Of a DNA stretch of 62,531 nt, positions 35,349 to 44,392 are shown one piece after another (position 1 is the first letter of the stretch; each line of letters starts with the position of its first letter). The notes beneath the pieces are model-generated. The model did no database searches. It was not told the origin of the DNA and worked only from the letters and a program-made list of their open reading frames with translations. The stretch comes from an uncultured Nitrospiraceae bacterium (lineage in GTDB: Bacteria; Nitrospirota; Thermodesulfovibrionia; Thermodesulfovibrionales; SM23-35), in assembly GCA_937138415.1 (NCBI GenBank), contig CAKZPA010000008.1, forward strand, positions 1-62,531, written 5' to 3'. Position numbers and translations under genes: made by a program.

Positions 35349-35546
35349 GAGGGTGGGAAAGAAAGCACTTCGATGCAACAGATTGTATGGCACCGTATGG
35401 TATCATGGTACTCTGGAGAAGCAGGGCCGGGAGATTCGACCGGAACGATCGGCCTCCGAGAAAGGACAATCGGCTCCATCGCGACCGCTCATGGATAGTC
35501 GGCATTCCCGTATTTTGGCAGGCACGTTCTCGACCGGAGATCGCCC

Positions 35547-36749
35547 ATGATCGTCATAGAAACGTTCAAAGGGAAATCCGTCACGGAGCACCGCGTCGAG
35601 ATCGTCGAGCGAAAAGGGACCGGGCATCCGGACTTCATGTGCGACTCTATGATGGAGGCTATCTCGGTCGCTCTGTCGAAGGAATACAGAGACCGCTTCG
35701 GGACTATCCTCCACCACAACATCGATAAGGGGTTGCTCGCCGCCGGGCGTGTCGAAAAAACGTTCGGCGGCGGGAGAGTGATACAGCCGATGGAATTCAT
35801 CATCGGGGACAGGGCAACCTTCGCGGCAGCCGGCAGAGAGGTGCCGGTCGTCGACATAGCGATTCATGCCGCGAAGGAGTGGGTGAAGAACCACCTCCGA
35901 TTCGTCGATCCCGACCGGCACATCACATACCGTACCGTCCTTTCGCCCGGTTCCGAAGAGCTCACCGATATCTTTTCGCGGCCCGGCACGGTGCGGGGCG
36001 CAAATGATACGTCCGCGGCTGTCGGGTACTACCCGCTCAGTCCGACGGAGCAGGCGGTCTTGTCGGTCGAGCGGCACCTCAACTCGAAAGAGTTCAAAGA
36101 GCGGCACCCCGAGACAGGCGAAGACGTGAAAGTCATGGGGATGAGGAGCGGGAGGAAACTGTCCCTGACGGTCGCGATGCCGCTGCTCGCTTCCTTCCTC
36201 GAGTCCGAAGACGATTATTTCGAGAAGAAGGAGAAGATCGAAGCGGAGATCGCGAGAGTGTGCGGGACATTTCGTGCATTCGATCGGATCGACGTCTTCC
36301 TGAATACGCTCGACGTGCGCGGGAGGGGATTCGGAGGCGTCTATGCGAGCCTTCTCGGGACCTCCGCTGAAGACGCCGATTCCGGGCAGGTCGGTCGGGG
36401 CAATCGGGTGAACGGCCTCATTTCGATGAACAGGCCCATGGGGACCGAAGCCGCAGCCGGGAAAAACCCTGTCAGCCACGTCGGGAAAATTTACAACGTG
36501 CTGTCACACAAGATCGCGCGCGAGATCTACGAAACGATCGAGGGAATAAAGGAAGTCTACGTCATTCTTTTGAGCCAGATCGGCACGCCCATCGACCTCC
36601 CGCAGATGGCGACGGCGCAGGTGCTCCTCGAGAAAGGGCGAAAGATCGGCGACGTCGCCAAGATCGCGGAAGATGTGTTTGAGAAGGAACTGTCCGGCAT
36701 AGCCGCTTTCTGTCATGCGCTGAGCAGGGGTGAATACCCCGTTTGCTGA
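35547..36749 (+). CDS. S-adenosylmethionine synthetase, archaeal type
   Basis: Makes S-adenosylmethionine from methionine and ATP. The 400 residues match the archaeal MAT family (COG1812) rather than the common bacterial MetK: ERKGTGHPDFMCDSMMEAIS, HHNIDKGLLAAGRVEKTFGGG and GRGNRVNGLISMNRPMGTEA. GGAG precedes the ATG. Divergent from lexA. An MTA/SAH deaminase gene lies close downstream on the other strand, giving a local SAM synthesis and recycling theme. Archaeal-type MAT is known in scattered bacteria, and transfer from archaea is a plausible origin. Confidence 0.93.
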   Translation: MIVIETFKGKSVTEHRVEIVERKGTGHPDFMCDSMMEAISVALSKEYRDRFGTILHHNIDKGLLAAGRVEKTFGGGRVIQPMEFIIGDRATFAAAGREVPVVDIAIHAAKEWVKNHLRFVDPDRHITYRTVLSPGSEELTDIFSRPGTVRGANDTSAAVGYYPLSPTEQAVLSVERHLNSKEFKERHPETGEDVKVMGMRSGRKLSLTVAMPLLASFLESEDDYFEKKEKIEAEIARVCGTFRAFDRIDVFLNTLDVRGRGFGGVYASLLGTSAEDADSGQVGRGNRVNGLISMNRPMGTEAAAGKNPVSHVGKIYNVLSHKIAREIYETIEGIKEVYVILLSQIGTPIDLPQMATAQVLLEKGRKIGDVAKIAEDVFEKELSGIAAFCHALSRGEYPVC

Positions 36750-36777
36750 TCAGGTCACCAGCATCCTCGAAGAGCAG

Positions 36778-36807
36778 TTGTCAGGCTTCACGGCACTTTC
36801 TTATACT
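36778..36807 (+). promoter_or_regulatory. Promoter of recR close to the start codon
   Basis: TTGTCA (36778-36783), 18 bases, TATACT (36802-36807), then nine bases to the recR ATG at 36817. A transcript would start within about three bases of the ATG, and no Shine-Dalgarno is present. Confidence 0.55.
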
Positions 36808-36816
36808 AAAGTACGC

Positions 36817-37410
36817 ATGGATCAGGGAATCATCGAGAATCTCATCACGCAGCTGACGAAGCTGCCCGGAATAGGGAGAAAAACCGCTCAGCGGCTTGCC
36901 TTTTTCATCCTGTCGATGCCGGATGCGGATGCGCGTGGTCTTGCCGGTGCAATATGCGATGTGAAGGACCGGGCACACTTCTGCAGGGAATGCTTCAACA
37001 TTACCGATGGCGATATCTGCGCGATCTGCTCGAATACTGCACGGGACAGAAGCGTACTCTGCGTGGTCGAAGAACCGAGCAACATTCTCGTGATCGAGCG
37101 ATCGCGGGCATTTCACGGTCTCTATCACGTCCTGCTCGGTGCACTGTCGCCGATCGACGGATTCACTCCCGACAAGCTGAAACTGAACGAACTCGTGCAG
37201 CGCGTGAGAGCGCATTCGATACGGGAAATCATCATCGCGACGAACCCCAATACGAAGGGCGAGATGACCGCACAGTATATCCGCGAGCTGCTCAAGCCGT
37301 TTGCAGTGAAAGTGACGCGCCTCGCCTACGGTCTCCCGATGGGCGGAGACATCGAGTTCGCAGATGAAGTCACCCTCGGGAAGGCATTGGAAGGCAGGAG
37401 AGAGATGTAG
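36817..37410 (+). CDS. recR: Recombination mediator RecR
   Basis: DNA-binding ring protein that with RecO/RecF loads RecA onto gapped DNA. The 197 residues have the N-terminal helix-hairpin-helix (LTKLPGIGRKTAQRLAFF), the four-cysteine zinc finger CRECFNITDGDICAIC (about 54-69) and a Toprim domain (VVEEPSNILVIE, ATNPNTKGEMTA). The ATG at 36817 gives the standard length; an in-frame ATG at 36730 overlaps the end of metK and is not conserved. The usual dnaX/ybaB neighbours are absent. Confidence 0.94.
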   Translation: MDQGIIENLITQLTKLPGIGRKTAQRLAFFILSMPDADARGLAGAICDVKDRAHFCRECFNITDGDICAICSNTARDRSVLCVVEEPSNILVIERSRAFHGLYHVLLGALSPIDGFTPDKLKLNELVQRVRAHSIREIIIATNPNTKGEMTAQYIRELLKPFAVKVTRLAYGLPMGGDIEFADEVTLGKALEGRREM

Positions 37411-37423
37411 TGCGACGTGCGCC

Positions 37424-38740
37424 TCAGTGGGGCTGTATTTTCTGCCGCCACCCGCTCGCCTTGCGGAGAATCTCCTCTTCGTCGACCGAGAGGAGTCGCC
37501 TGTCCCGCATGAGGAGCTTCCCGTTTACCATCACCATATCGACGTCGGACGCCGCGACGGCATAGACGAGGTGGGAATAGATATTGTAGAGAGGCGAAAG
37601 GTGGGGCTTGTGAAGATCGATCGCGATCAAATCCGCCCGTTTCCCCCCCTCGATGCTCCCGATCATACTCCCGAGGCCGAGAACCTCAGCCGCCCATCGT
37701 GTTGCCATCAGTAAAGCCGTCTTCGCATCCAGCGCCGTCGGATCGTTCGAGAGCGCTTTGTGGACTTTCGCCGTCGTCGACATCTCACTGAAGATATTGA
37801 GGTCATTGTTGCTCGCGGCGCCATCCGTTCCGAACGAGACCTTCACCCCTGCGGATAGCATCGAAACGACGGGTGCGAATCCCGATGCGAGCTTCAGATT
37901 GCTCTCCATGCAATGAGAAACGCCCACCCGGTGTTTTGCGAGGAGTTCTATTTCATGGTCGTTCAGCCAGATACAGTGGGCGGCGAGCACGGATTCATCG
38001 AGAAAGCCAAGATCAGCGAGATACTCGACCGGCCTCTTGTGGTGCCGGGCCATCACTTCGCCGACCTCCCACTGTGTCTCCGAGAGGTGGATGTGGAGGT
38101 TCACCTGCAGTATCTCCGCGAGCGTTTTCGCTTTCTTCAGCGTGTCCGTTCCGCACGTGTAGAGCGCGTGGGGGGCGATACAGGGGACGATGAGTTCATC
38201 GTCGCGCCAATTCCGAACGAACTGTTTCGCGTTCTCGAGATACTGATCGGCCGATTGCGCGGAAACGGACGGGAAATCGAGGATGCCGCTCCCGAGAACC
38301 GCCCTCATGCCGACGCGCTTCGTCGCTTCGCCCGCGGCGTCCTCGAAAAAGTACATATCGTTGTACGTCGTGATACCGCCCTTCGCCATCTCGATGCATG
38401 CCAGTTCGACGGCGTCTCCGACAAACGACGGGCTCAGCCAGGTGTTTTCCGCAGGCCATATGTGCTTGTGGAGCCACTCGTTCAGCGGGAGGTCATCGGC
38501 GATTCCACGAAAGTAGACCATCGCCGCATGCGTATGCGTGTTGATGAGCCCCGGCAGAATCGCTTTCCCTTTGCCCGGCAGAACTTCGCGCGCGGCGTAT
38601 CGTTCCGACATAATCTGTGCGGGTCCAACGTCGGCAATCGTATCACCTTGCACGACGACGGCGCCGTTTTCGATGACGCTCAATGATGCGTCCATCGTGA
38701 GCACGTAGTCGCCACCTATGATGTAATCCGCAGGTATCAT
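37424..38740 (-). CDS. mtaD: 5-Methylthioadenosine/S-adenosylhomocysteine deaminase
   Basis: Zinc amidohydrolase of the ATZ/TRZ family, 438 residues, that deaminates SAH, MTA or adenosine to the inosine forms in SAM-product recycling. Metal ligands are visible in LINTHTHAAMVYFRG (HxH), in HIHLSET and AAHCIWL, and in FGTDGAASNNDLNIFSEM. The start at 38740 (MIPADYIIGGDYVLTMD) matches the family; upstream in-frame ATG at 38857 adds unsupported residues. Substrate preference among SAH, MTA and 5'-deoxyadenosine cannot be read from sequence. Confidence 0.9.
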   Translation of the reverse strand: MIPADYIIGGDYVLTMDASLSVIENGAVVVQGDTIADVGPAQIMSERYAAREVLPGKGKAILPGLINTHTHAAMVYFRGIADDLPLNEWLHKHIWPAENTWLSPSFVGDAVELACIEMAKGGITTYNDMYFFEDAAGEATKRVGMRAVLGSGILDFPSVSAQSADQYLENAKQFVRNWRDDELIVPCIAPHALYTCGTDTLKKAKTLAEILQVNLHIHLSETQWEVGEVMARHHKRPVEYLADLGFLDESVLAAHCIWLNDHEIELLAKHRVGVSHCMESNLKLASGFAPVVSMLSAGVKVSFGTDGAASNNDLNIFSEMSTTAKVHKALSNDPTALDAKTALLMATRWAAEVLGLGSMIGSIEGGKRADLIAIDLHKPHLSPLYNIYSHLVYAVAASDVDMVMVNGKLLMRDRRLLSVDEEEILRKASGWRQKIQPH

Positions 38741-38906
38741 ACGACGAGGCCGTTCAACGATGACAGGGCGCGAGAGATTGTTCCCGGATGTCCCCGCAGG
38801 CGGTACCATGCGTTCCGGTCGGAATACACCGGCAAGCGCGAGGGCTCGCGGGTGCATGGTGCACTTTTCTGTGACGCCGCCCTTCGACGAAACGCATCCT
38901 TTTCCC

Positions 38907-39926
38907 CTACGCCAATTCGATCAGTTTCTCTGCAATCTGTACCGCGTTCAGCGCGGCGCCTTTTCTCAAATTGTCGGCAACAATCCACATGTTGATCCCG
39001 TTTTCGATCGTGTCGTCTTCACGAATCCGACCCACGTAGGTCTCATCCGTGCCCGCGACGTCGATCGGGATCGGATAGATTTTTTTCTCCGGCGCGTCGT
39101 AGACGATCACGCCCGGAGCGGTAGACAGTAATGCCCTCACCTCTCGGGCCGACAGTTTCTTCTCCGTCTCGATATTCAGACTCTCGGAGTGGCATCGAAA
39201 TACCGGCACCCGCACCGTCGTCGCCGTTACCCGTATCGACGGGTCTCCCATGATCTTCTTCGTTTCGTTCACCATCTTCATCTCTTCCTTCGTGTAGCCG
39301 TTTTCGAGAAACACGTCGATATGGGGGAGGACATTGAACGCGATCTGGTACGGGTACACCGCGCACGTGATCTCCCTGAAGTTCAGCAGATCCGTCGTCT
39401 GTTGCAAAAGCTCGTCCATGGCTTTCTGCCCCGTGCCGGAGACAGACTGAAACGTCGTTACCACGACTCTCTTCACCCGCGCGACATCGTGGATCGGTTT
39501 CAGAACGACGACCATCTGAATCGTGGAGCAGTTCGGATTCGCGATAATCCCCTTGTGCCATTTCAAGTCGTGCGGGTTCACTTCGGGGACAATGAGCGGA
39601 ACGTCCGGATCCATTCTCCATTGGCTTGAGTTATCGATGACGACGCAGCCGGAACGAACGGCGAGCGGGGCCCAGATCCTCGACCGCTCCGCGCCGGCGG
39701 AAAAGAGCGCGATGTCGATGCCCTCGAATGATGTTTCGTTGAGCGTTTCGACCGGTACCATCGTGTCGCGGAACTCGATCTGCTTCCCCTCCGATCGCTC
39801 CGACGCGAAAAGCCTCAGTCTCTCGACCGGAAACGATCTCGTTTCCAGTGTCTTGACCATCTCGTTCCCGACTGCTCCCGTTGCACCGACGACCGCCGTT
39901 ACGTATCGTTCCTTCTTCTTGAGCAT
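38907..39926 (-). CDS. asd: Aspartate-semialdehyde dehydrogenase
   Basis: Reduces aspartyl phosphate to aspartate semialdehyde for Lys, Met, Thr and diaminopimelate synthesis. The 339 residues begin with the NADP-binding VVGATGAVGNEMVKTLE; the catalytic cysteine lies in IIANPNCSTIQMVV (about 130-143) and the substrate-binding histidine region in VPVFRCHSESLN. A Shine-Dalgarno GGGAGG precedes the ATG. A perfect palindrome lies 17 bases before the start. No lysine riboswitch or asparto-kinase gene is adjacent. Confidence 0.95.
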   Translation of the reverse strand: MLKKKERYVTAVVGATGAVGNEMVKTLETRSFPVERLRLFASERSEGKQIEFRDTMVPVETLNETSFEGIDIALFSAGAERSRIWAPLAVRSGCVVIDNSSQWRMDPDVPLIVPEVNPHDLKWHKGIIANPNCSTIQMVVVLKPIHDVARVKRVVVTTFQSVSGTGQKAMDELLQQTTDLLNFREITCAVYPYQIAFNVLPHIDVFLENGYTKEEMKMVNETKKIMGDPSIRVTATTVRVPVFRCHSESLNIETEKKLSAREVRALLSTAPGVIVYDAPEKKIYPIPIDVAGTDETYVGRIREDDTIENGINMWIVADNLRKGAALNAVQIAEKLIELA

Positions 39927-39942
39927 TGTCGAATATCCTCCC

Positions 39943-39961
39943 TCGAAGGATAATCCTTCGA
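39943..39961. promoter_or_regulatory. Perfect palindrome upstream of asd
   Basis: TCGAAGGAT-A-ATCCTTCGA, nine-base arms around one base, lies 17-35 bases before the asd ATG. It has no T-run, so it is more likely an operator than a terminator; a 5' leader hairpin is the alternative. The binding protein is unknown. Confidence 0.5.
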
Positions 39962-40395
39962 ATCAGCAACGAGTCATTATCGTTGCCGCAAAATATTTCG
40001 AAATATGGCTGGGTGCCGAAGAAACACCATGACGACACCCTATAACGTTACCCCGTGCCTGATCTCACGATGAAGCTCACGGTGGTCAACGGGAGACCGC
40101 CCGTCATCACAACGAGGCATGCCCTGAAATCGTCCTGTCGATCATGGTGTTTATGAGGCATCCAGCCATATCTGTTTTCTTGTTTTGGACACGTACGAGT
40201 TATTATAAACACTGCCTTCGAAAAAACAATAGCGGCGACAGCCGCACCACGTCCGAAGCCTCGTTGTCAGAGCATTTGGCGCCTTCTTTTAGGCAACGAT
40301 ACCTCGATCGATCCGGAACCCCCAACGCTTCGGGTGAAGCGCGAACGTGCCGAAGCCCGTTGCGGAAACAGCGCGGGCAATCACCCGCGCCCGCG
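39962..40395. other. Intergenic region between asd and ftsY
   Basis: About 430 bases with no supported gene between divergent asd and ftsY. A minus-strand open frame at 40203-40418 has no ribosome-binding site or recognisable family. A GC-rich hairpin GCGCGGG-CAATCA-CCCGCGC lies at about 40371-40390 just before the ftsY promoter. The first part is likely promoter DNA for asd. Confidence 0.4.
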
Positions 40396-40424
40396 TTGCG
40401 AATTCCCGCCGAAGACATTACAAT
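40396..40424 (+). promoter_or_regulatory. Promoter of ftsY
   Basis: TTGCGA (40396-40401), 17 bases, TACAAT (40419-40424). The predicted start near 40431 gives a leader of about 22 bases containing GAGGAGG. Confidence 0.6.
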
Positions 40425-40452
40425 TACTCACTATACTTTTCGAGGAGGAACG

Positions 40453-41358
40453 ATGGGATTCTTTGATCGCCTGAAAGAGGGCCTTGCGAAGACGAAGAGA
40501 GGACTCGTCGACAAGGTCGAAGCGCTCTTCACGGGGAGAAAGCTCGACGAGGCGACACTCGAGGAACTCGAAGAAATTCTCGTCCTTTCGGATGTCGGCG
40601 CGGGTGCGGCATCCGACATCATCGCCTCGCTCCGCGAGAGGACAAAGAAGGGCGAAGGGAGGGACGGCGATAGCGCTCGGGAGCTGTTGAAGCAGGAAAT
40701 GACGGAACTCCTCGGCCACAGCGAGCCGCTCGCGGTCGGCAGCGAGAGACCGTTCGTGATCCTCGCGGTGGGAGTGAACGGTGTCGGCAAGACGACCACA
40801 ATCGGGAAACTCGCGAGTCGGTTCCGCGCCCAGGGACTGTCGGTTCTCCTCGCCGCGGGAGACACGTTCCGCGCAGCCGGCATAGAGCAGCTCGAGATCT
40901 GGGCTCAGCGGGCGGGCACTCAACTCGTCAAGCATCAGAAAGGAGCTGATCCCGCTGCCGTCGCGTATGATGCGATCCTCGCGGCCCGAAGCAGGAATAT
41001 CGACGTCGTGATCATCGATACCGCCGGACGGCTCCACACGAAGACCAATCTCATGGATGAACTGAAGAAAGTAAAACGGTCGATCGAGAAAGCCCTGCCG
41101 GGGGCACCGCACGAGACCCTCCTCGTCGTCGATGCGACGACGGGGCAGAATGCCCTGAGACAGGCCGAACTGTTTCACGAAGCGATCGGGATCACGGGTA
41201 TTGCCCTCACGAAACTCGACGGGACGGCCAAAGGCGGGATTATTTTCGCCATCCGAAAGGCTCTCGGCATCCCCGTCCGTCTCATCGGCATCGGCGAGGG
41301 GATAGAGGACCTCAGGGATTTTGAACCGAAGGAGTTTGTGGAAGCACTCTTTTCATGA
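40453..41358 (+). CDS. ftsY: Signal-recognition-particle receptor FtsY
   Basis: SRP GTPase that receives ribosome-nascent-chain complexes at the inner membrane. The 301 residues have the N domain (1-95) and the G domain with VGVNGVGKTTTIGKLA (P-loop), DTFRAAGIEQLEIW, IIDTAGRLHTKTNLM and LTKLDGTAKGG. The acidic A domain of E. coli FtsY is absent, as in many bacteria. GAGGAGG precedes the ATG. Its last 47 bases overlap the convergent PBP1A gene. Confidence 0.96.
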   Translation: MGFFDRLKEGLAKTKRGLVDKVEALFTGRKLDEATLEELEEILVLSDVGAGAASDIIASLRERTKKGEGRDGDSARELLKQEMTELLGHSEPLAVGSERPFVILAVGVNGVGKTTTIGKLASRFRAQGLSVLLAAGDTFRAAGIEQLEIWAQRAGTQLVKHQKGADPAAVAYDAILAARSRNIDVVIIDTAGRLHTKTNLMDELKKVKRSIEKALPGAPHETLLVVDATTGQNALRQAELFHEAIGITGIALTKLDGTAKGGIIFAIRKALGIPVRLIGIGEGIEDLRDFEPKEFVEALFS

Positions 41359-43141
41359 AATCGATCCATATGGGAAGGGCTGCGCGGGCTCCCGTTTCCC
41401 CAGCCCCGATCGGCGTGTGATCGTCTCTCCCCACCCATACGCCCACGACCAGACGATCGTCGAAACCGATGAACCACGCGTCCGTATAATCATTCGTCGT
41501 TCCCGTTTTGCCGAAGACCGGTCTGCCGATTTCCCTTGCCCGGACTGCCGTTCCCTCCTCCACGACGGCTCTGAGGAGGGTCCTCATCTCGCGGACATCA
41601 TCTTCCGAGAGGACGCGCTCCGCAATCGGAAAGGTTTCGCTGATCACGACGCCGTCACGGTTCAAAATTTTTTCGTGGAGGCGGACCGTCGGCCTCCGAC
41701 CCGATGCGAATGCAGCGTACGCGGAGACTATATCGATGAGGGTCACATCGGCGGATCCGATCGAGATGGTCAAGTACGGCTGCAACTGGCTCCGTATCCC
41801 CAATCGCTTCGCGACCGAAATAATGTCATCCACCCCGATGTCCGCCGCGAGCCGGACCGTCGCGCAGTTGAGTGATTTCGCAAGGGCCGTCCTGAGCGTA
41901 ACGGTCCCATAATATTTGCCGTCGTAATTTCGCGGAATCCATTTTTCTCCGGGCTTGCTTCCCGCGAACGCCACGGGAGAGTCATAGACGACATCCGCGG
42001 CGGTCATCCCCGTCTCGATCGCCGCCATGAAAACGAACGGCTTGAATGCCGATCCGGGTTGCCGGAGGGCCTGCGTCGCCCTGTTGAATTGATTGTTCCA
42101 GAAGTCGGAACCGCCTACCATCGCCTTCACGTCTCCCGTGCGAAAATCCAGCGCGATAAGTGCCGCTTCGACCCCCGATCCCGTCCGTTTCTCGATGGCG
42201 GACAATCCGCTCCGTACCGCGTCCTCCGCCGCCCCTTGCACGCTCGAGTCGATCGTGGCGTAGACTCGGTAGCCATCCGTGTAAATAGCGTTGCCGTAGA
42301 GTTCTTCGAGCTGCTGCCTCAGCGTTTCTATGAAGTACGGTGCGTCGTATTTTCTGAAGTGCGGACGTTCAGGCAGCGGCGTTCGCAACGCCTCCTCGTA
42401 CTGCGACGGCGTGATAAAACCGTAATCGAGCATCTGCCGCAGTGCGGAATCCCTCCGCGCCTTCGCCTTTTGAGGATTCTTGAAGGGCGAATACTTCGAC
42501 GGTGCCTTTGGCATCGACGCGAGGAGCGCCGCATCGGCAACGGTCAATTCCCGGGCCGTTTTCCCAAAGTAGGTCTGTGCCGCGGCCTCTATACCGTACG
42601 CTCTCGTCCCGAAATAGGCCTGGTTGAGGTACATGCCCAGGATCTCGTCCTTCGTGTATCGCCGTTCTATCAGAATCGACAGCGCGGCTTCCCTCACTTT
42701 TCTCCTGACGCTCTTGTCAGGAGTCAGAAACAGCATCCTGGCGAGCTGCTGCGTGATCGTACTTCCGCCTTCGACGACACTCCCCGCCCGAATATCTCGC
42801 CAAAGGGCGCGCGCGATGCCGATGAAGTCGATGCCGGGATGCCAGTAAAACCGCACGTCCTCGACCGCGATGAACGCTTTCTTGACGTGATCGGGAATCA
42901 GGTGGTGGGGAAGGAATGTTCTCCTTTCAACGTAGAGTTCGGCGAGGACGTTCCCGTCGGACGAATACACCCGTGACGCCTCAAGGGGAGCATAGTTTTC
43001 GAGCATCGCTACGCTCGGCAGGCCGGAGAACGTCGAGAAGAGAAAACCACCCGCCGTGCCGACGACGATCGCGCAGACGAAGACGATGACGAGACGCCAG
43101 CTCGCTCCCGCATCGCGGATTCGTTTCCACACAGAATGCAT
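41312..43141 (-). CDS. Bifunctional penicillin-binding protein, PBP1A family
   Basis: Membrane-anchored peptidoglycan synthase of 609 residues with one N-terminal transmembrane helix (about 17-38), a glycosyltransferase domain (about 60-230; EDVRFYWHPGIDFIGIARA, GGSTITQQLARML) and a transpeptidase domain (about 290-590) with active-site SAFK (PGSAFKPF), SLN-type motif SLNCATV and KTGT (FGKTGTTNDYTD). A TATAAT lies five bases before the ATG, with no Shine-Dalgarno. The 3' end overlaps ftsY by 47 bases. Confidence 0.94.
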   Translation of the reverse strand: MHSVWKRIRDAGASWRLVIVFVCAIVVGTAGGFLFSTFSGLPSVAMLENYAPLEASRVYSSDGNVLAELYVERRTFLPHHLIPDHVKKAFIAVEDVRFYWHPGIDFIGIARALWRDIRAGSVVEGGSTITQQLARMLFLTPDKSVRRKVREAALSILIERRYTKDEILGMYLNQAYFGTRAYGIEAAAQTYFGKTARELTVADAALLASMPKAPSKYSPFKNPQKAKARRDSALRQMLDYGFITPSQYEEALRTPLPERPHFRKYDAPYFIETLRQQLEELYGNAIYTDGYRVYATIDSSVQGAAEDAVRSGLSAIEKRTGSGVEAALIALDFRTGDVKAMVGGSDFWNNQFNRATQALRQPGSAFKPFVFMAAIETGMTAADVVYDSPVAFAGSKPGEKWIPRNYDGKYYGTVTLRTALAKSLNCATVRLAADIGVDDIISVAKRLGIRSQLQPYLTISIGSADVTLIDIVSAYAAFASGRRPTVRLHEKILNRDGVVISETFPIAERVLSEDDVREMRTLLRAVVEEGTAVRAREIGRPVFGKTGTTNDYTDAWFIGFDDRLVVGVWVGRDDHTPIGAGETGARAALPIWIDFMKRVLPQTPSVQNP

Positions 43142-43146
43142 CTTTT

Positions 43147-43152
43147 ATTATA
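43147..43152 (-). promoter_or_regulatory. -10 box beside the PBP1A start
   Basis: On the minus strand a perfect TATAAT ends five bases before the ATG at 43141. A good -35 hexamer is not evident at 15-18 bases. It predicts a leaderless transcript if used. Confidence 0.45.
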
Positions 43153-43290
43153 AAATACACAGTACGTCACCACGTCGAAAAATCATTTTTTGTTCGAACC
43201 CGCATATCGGGGGATGCGACTGCGCTTCTCCGCTTTTGAAAACGCGCGGACAGGGAACCCTATACCATATCGCTCAGGGAGGAGGCCACC

Positions 43291-43638
43291 ATGGAAGATA
43301 CCGTGAGAATCGTCGCGCAATCCATCGCTGTCGCGGCAGAGGCGCTCGCAGTGGCATTCATTTCTTTCGGCATGCTCGGCGCGCTCGCCATCGCCCTCAG
43401 AGGGGCCTTCTCGCGCGGACACGGGTATGCCGTGATGCGTCGTTGCAGGATCTATCTCGGGCACTATCTTTCCATTGCCCTCGAGTTCCTCATCGGCGCG
43501 GATATCCTGATGACCGCGATTGCACCGTCTTGGGAGGACATCGGCAAACTGGCGGCGATCGTCGGCGTTCGAACAGTCCTCAATTTCTTCCTCTCGAGGG
43601 AGCTGAGAGAAATGGAATCATTCCCTGACCGGGCGTGA
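43291..43638 (+). CDS. DUF1622 membrane protein
   Basis: Small integral membrane protein of 115 residues with three hydrophobic segments (about 10-35, 53-75 and 82-100), matching the DUF1622 family (GHYLSIALEFLIGADILMT is its typical stretch). Function is unknown. GGGAGGAGG precedes the ATG. It is divergent from the PBP1A gene and followed by 175 bases without a gene. Confidence 0.8.
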   Translation: MEDTVRIVAQSIAVAAEALAVAFISFGMLGALAIALRGAFSRGHGYAVMRRCRIYLGHYLSIALEFLIGADILMTAIAPSWEDIGKLAAIVGVRTVLNFFLSRELREMESFPDRA

Positions 43639-43813
43639 TTCGTCCGTCAGCTGTGCAGCTTCCTTTTCCATCGCGCGCCCGGGACGGGAACGACGTTCCT
43701 GCACAAGGTCCGGACACGACGCTTCCGCAGGACGTATCCTGCGAACGATGGGCGCTTACAGAACGGCAAGAACCGACGGGATACCTATTCGAACATCATT
43801 ATCTCGCAGAACG

Positions 43814-44296
43814 TTACGGCGTCTCTATCTCCCTAAGGACCAATTCGATGATGCGGGGAATTTTCTCTTTGATTTCGGGCGACAGTTCCATCCCCATATC
43901 GAGGGATTTCGGTTCGACGCCGATCACGACCGTGCGGGGAGTTTCGCCGATCAGGCCCGATAAGTCGATGACTTCGAGGATGCCGATCTGGTGAACGGAG
44001 GTCTTGAAGCCGGTGGGGCAGCTCCTCACATCGTCGATTTGGAAGCGGTAGAGTGAACCGGGCTCGCCACCGCCCTTCACCGCATCGACCACAACCAACC
44101 GATCCGCCTCGAGGATTACATTGAGGAGACGGAACCCGTCGGTTCCTCCTTCGACGACAGACACGTTCTCCGGCAGCCGCATTCGCGCGAGCTCGTTCGC
44201 GACGTGGACCCCGACGCCCTCGTCCGAAAGGAGAACGTTGCCGACGCCGAGGATGACTATCTTTTCGCCAGACGGGGTACGCTCGTTTTGGACCAT
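43814..44296 (-). CDS. Hydrogenase maturation protease (HyaD/HycI family)
   Basis: Nickel-checking endopeptidase that trims the C-terminal tail of the NiFe large subunit after metal insertion. The 160 residues show ILGVGNVLLSDEGVGVHV with the metal-binding Glu/Asp, VVDAVKGG and a conserved His in TSVHQIGI. It lies 97 bases after the large-subunit gene, with a terminator-like hairpin between, so its expression may be lower or partly independent. The client tail is expected after the final CxxCxxH of the neighbouring large subunit. Confidence 0.92.
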   Translation of the reverse strand: MVQNERTPSGEKIVILGVGNVLLSDEGVGVHVANELARMRLPENVSVVEGGTDGFRLLNVILEADRLVVVDAVKGGGEPGSLYRFQIDDVRSCPTGFKTSVHQIGILEVIDLSGLIGETPRTVVIGVEPKSLDMGMELSPEIKEKIPRIIELVLREIETP

Positions 44297-44317
44297 CTGT
44301 TCTCTTTGGAATCGGCT

Positions 44318-44360
44318 AAAAAATGTCCCTCATCCCCCGCTGTTCGGAAGAGATGAGGGA
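44318..44360 (-). terminator. Terminator-like hairpin between large subunit and protease genes
   Basis: On the minus strand TCCCTCATC (44352-44360) pairs with GATGAGGGA (44326-44334) over a 17-base loop, followed after two bases by TTTTTT (44318-44323). It may attenuate transcription into the maturation protease gene. Confidence 0.7.
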
Positions 44361-44392
44361 TTGAGAGTGCTCAACGCTTCGTTTCGTATCGC

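Noticed and set aside
40203-40418. Minus-strand open frame of 71 codons between asd and ftsY
   Set aside because: No ribosome-binding site or similarity; overlaps a GC-rich hairpin and the ftsY promoter region.
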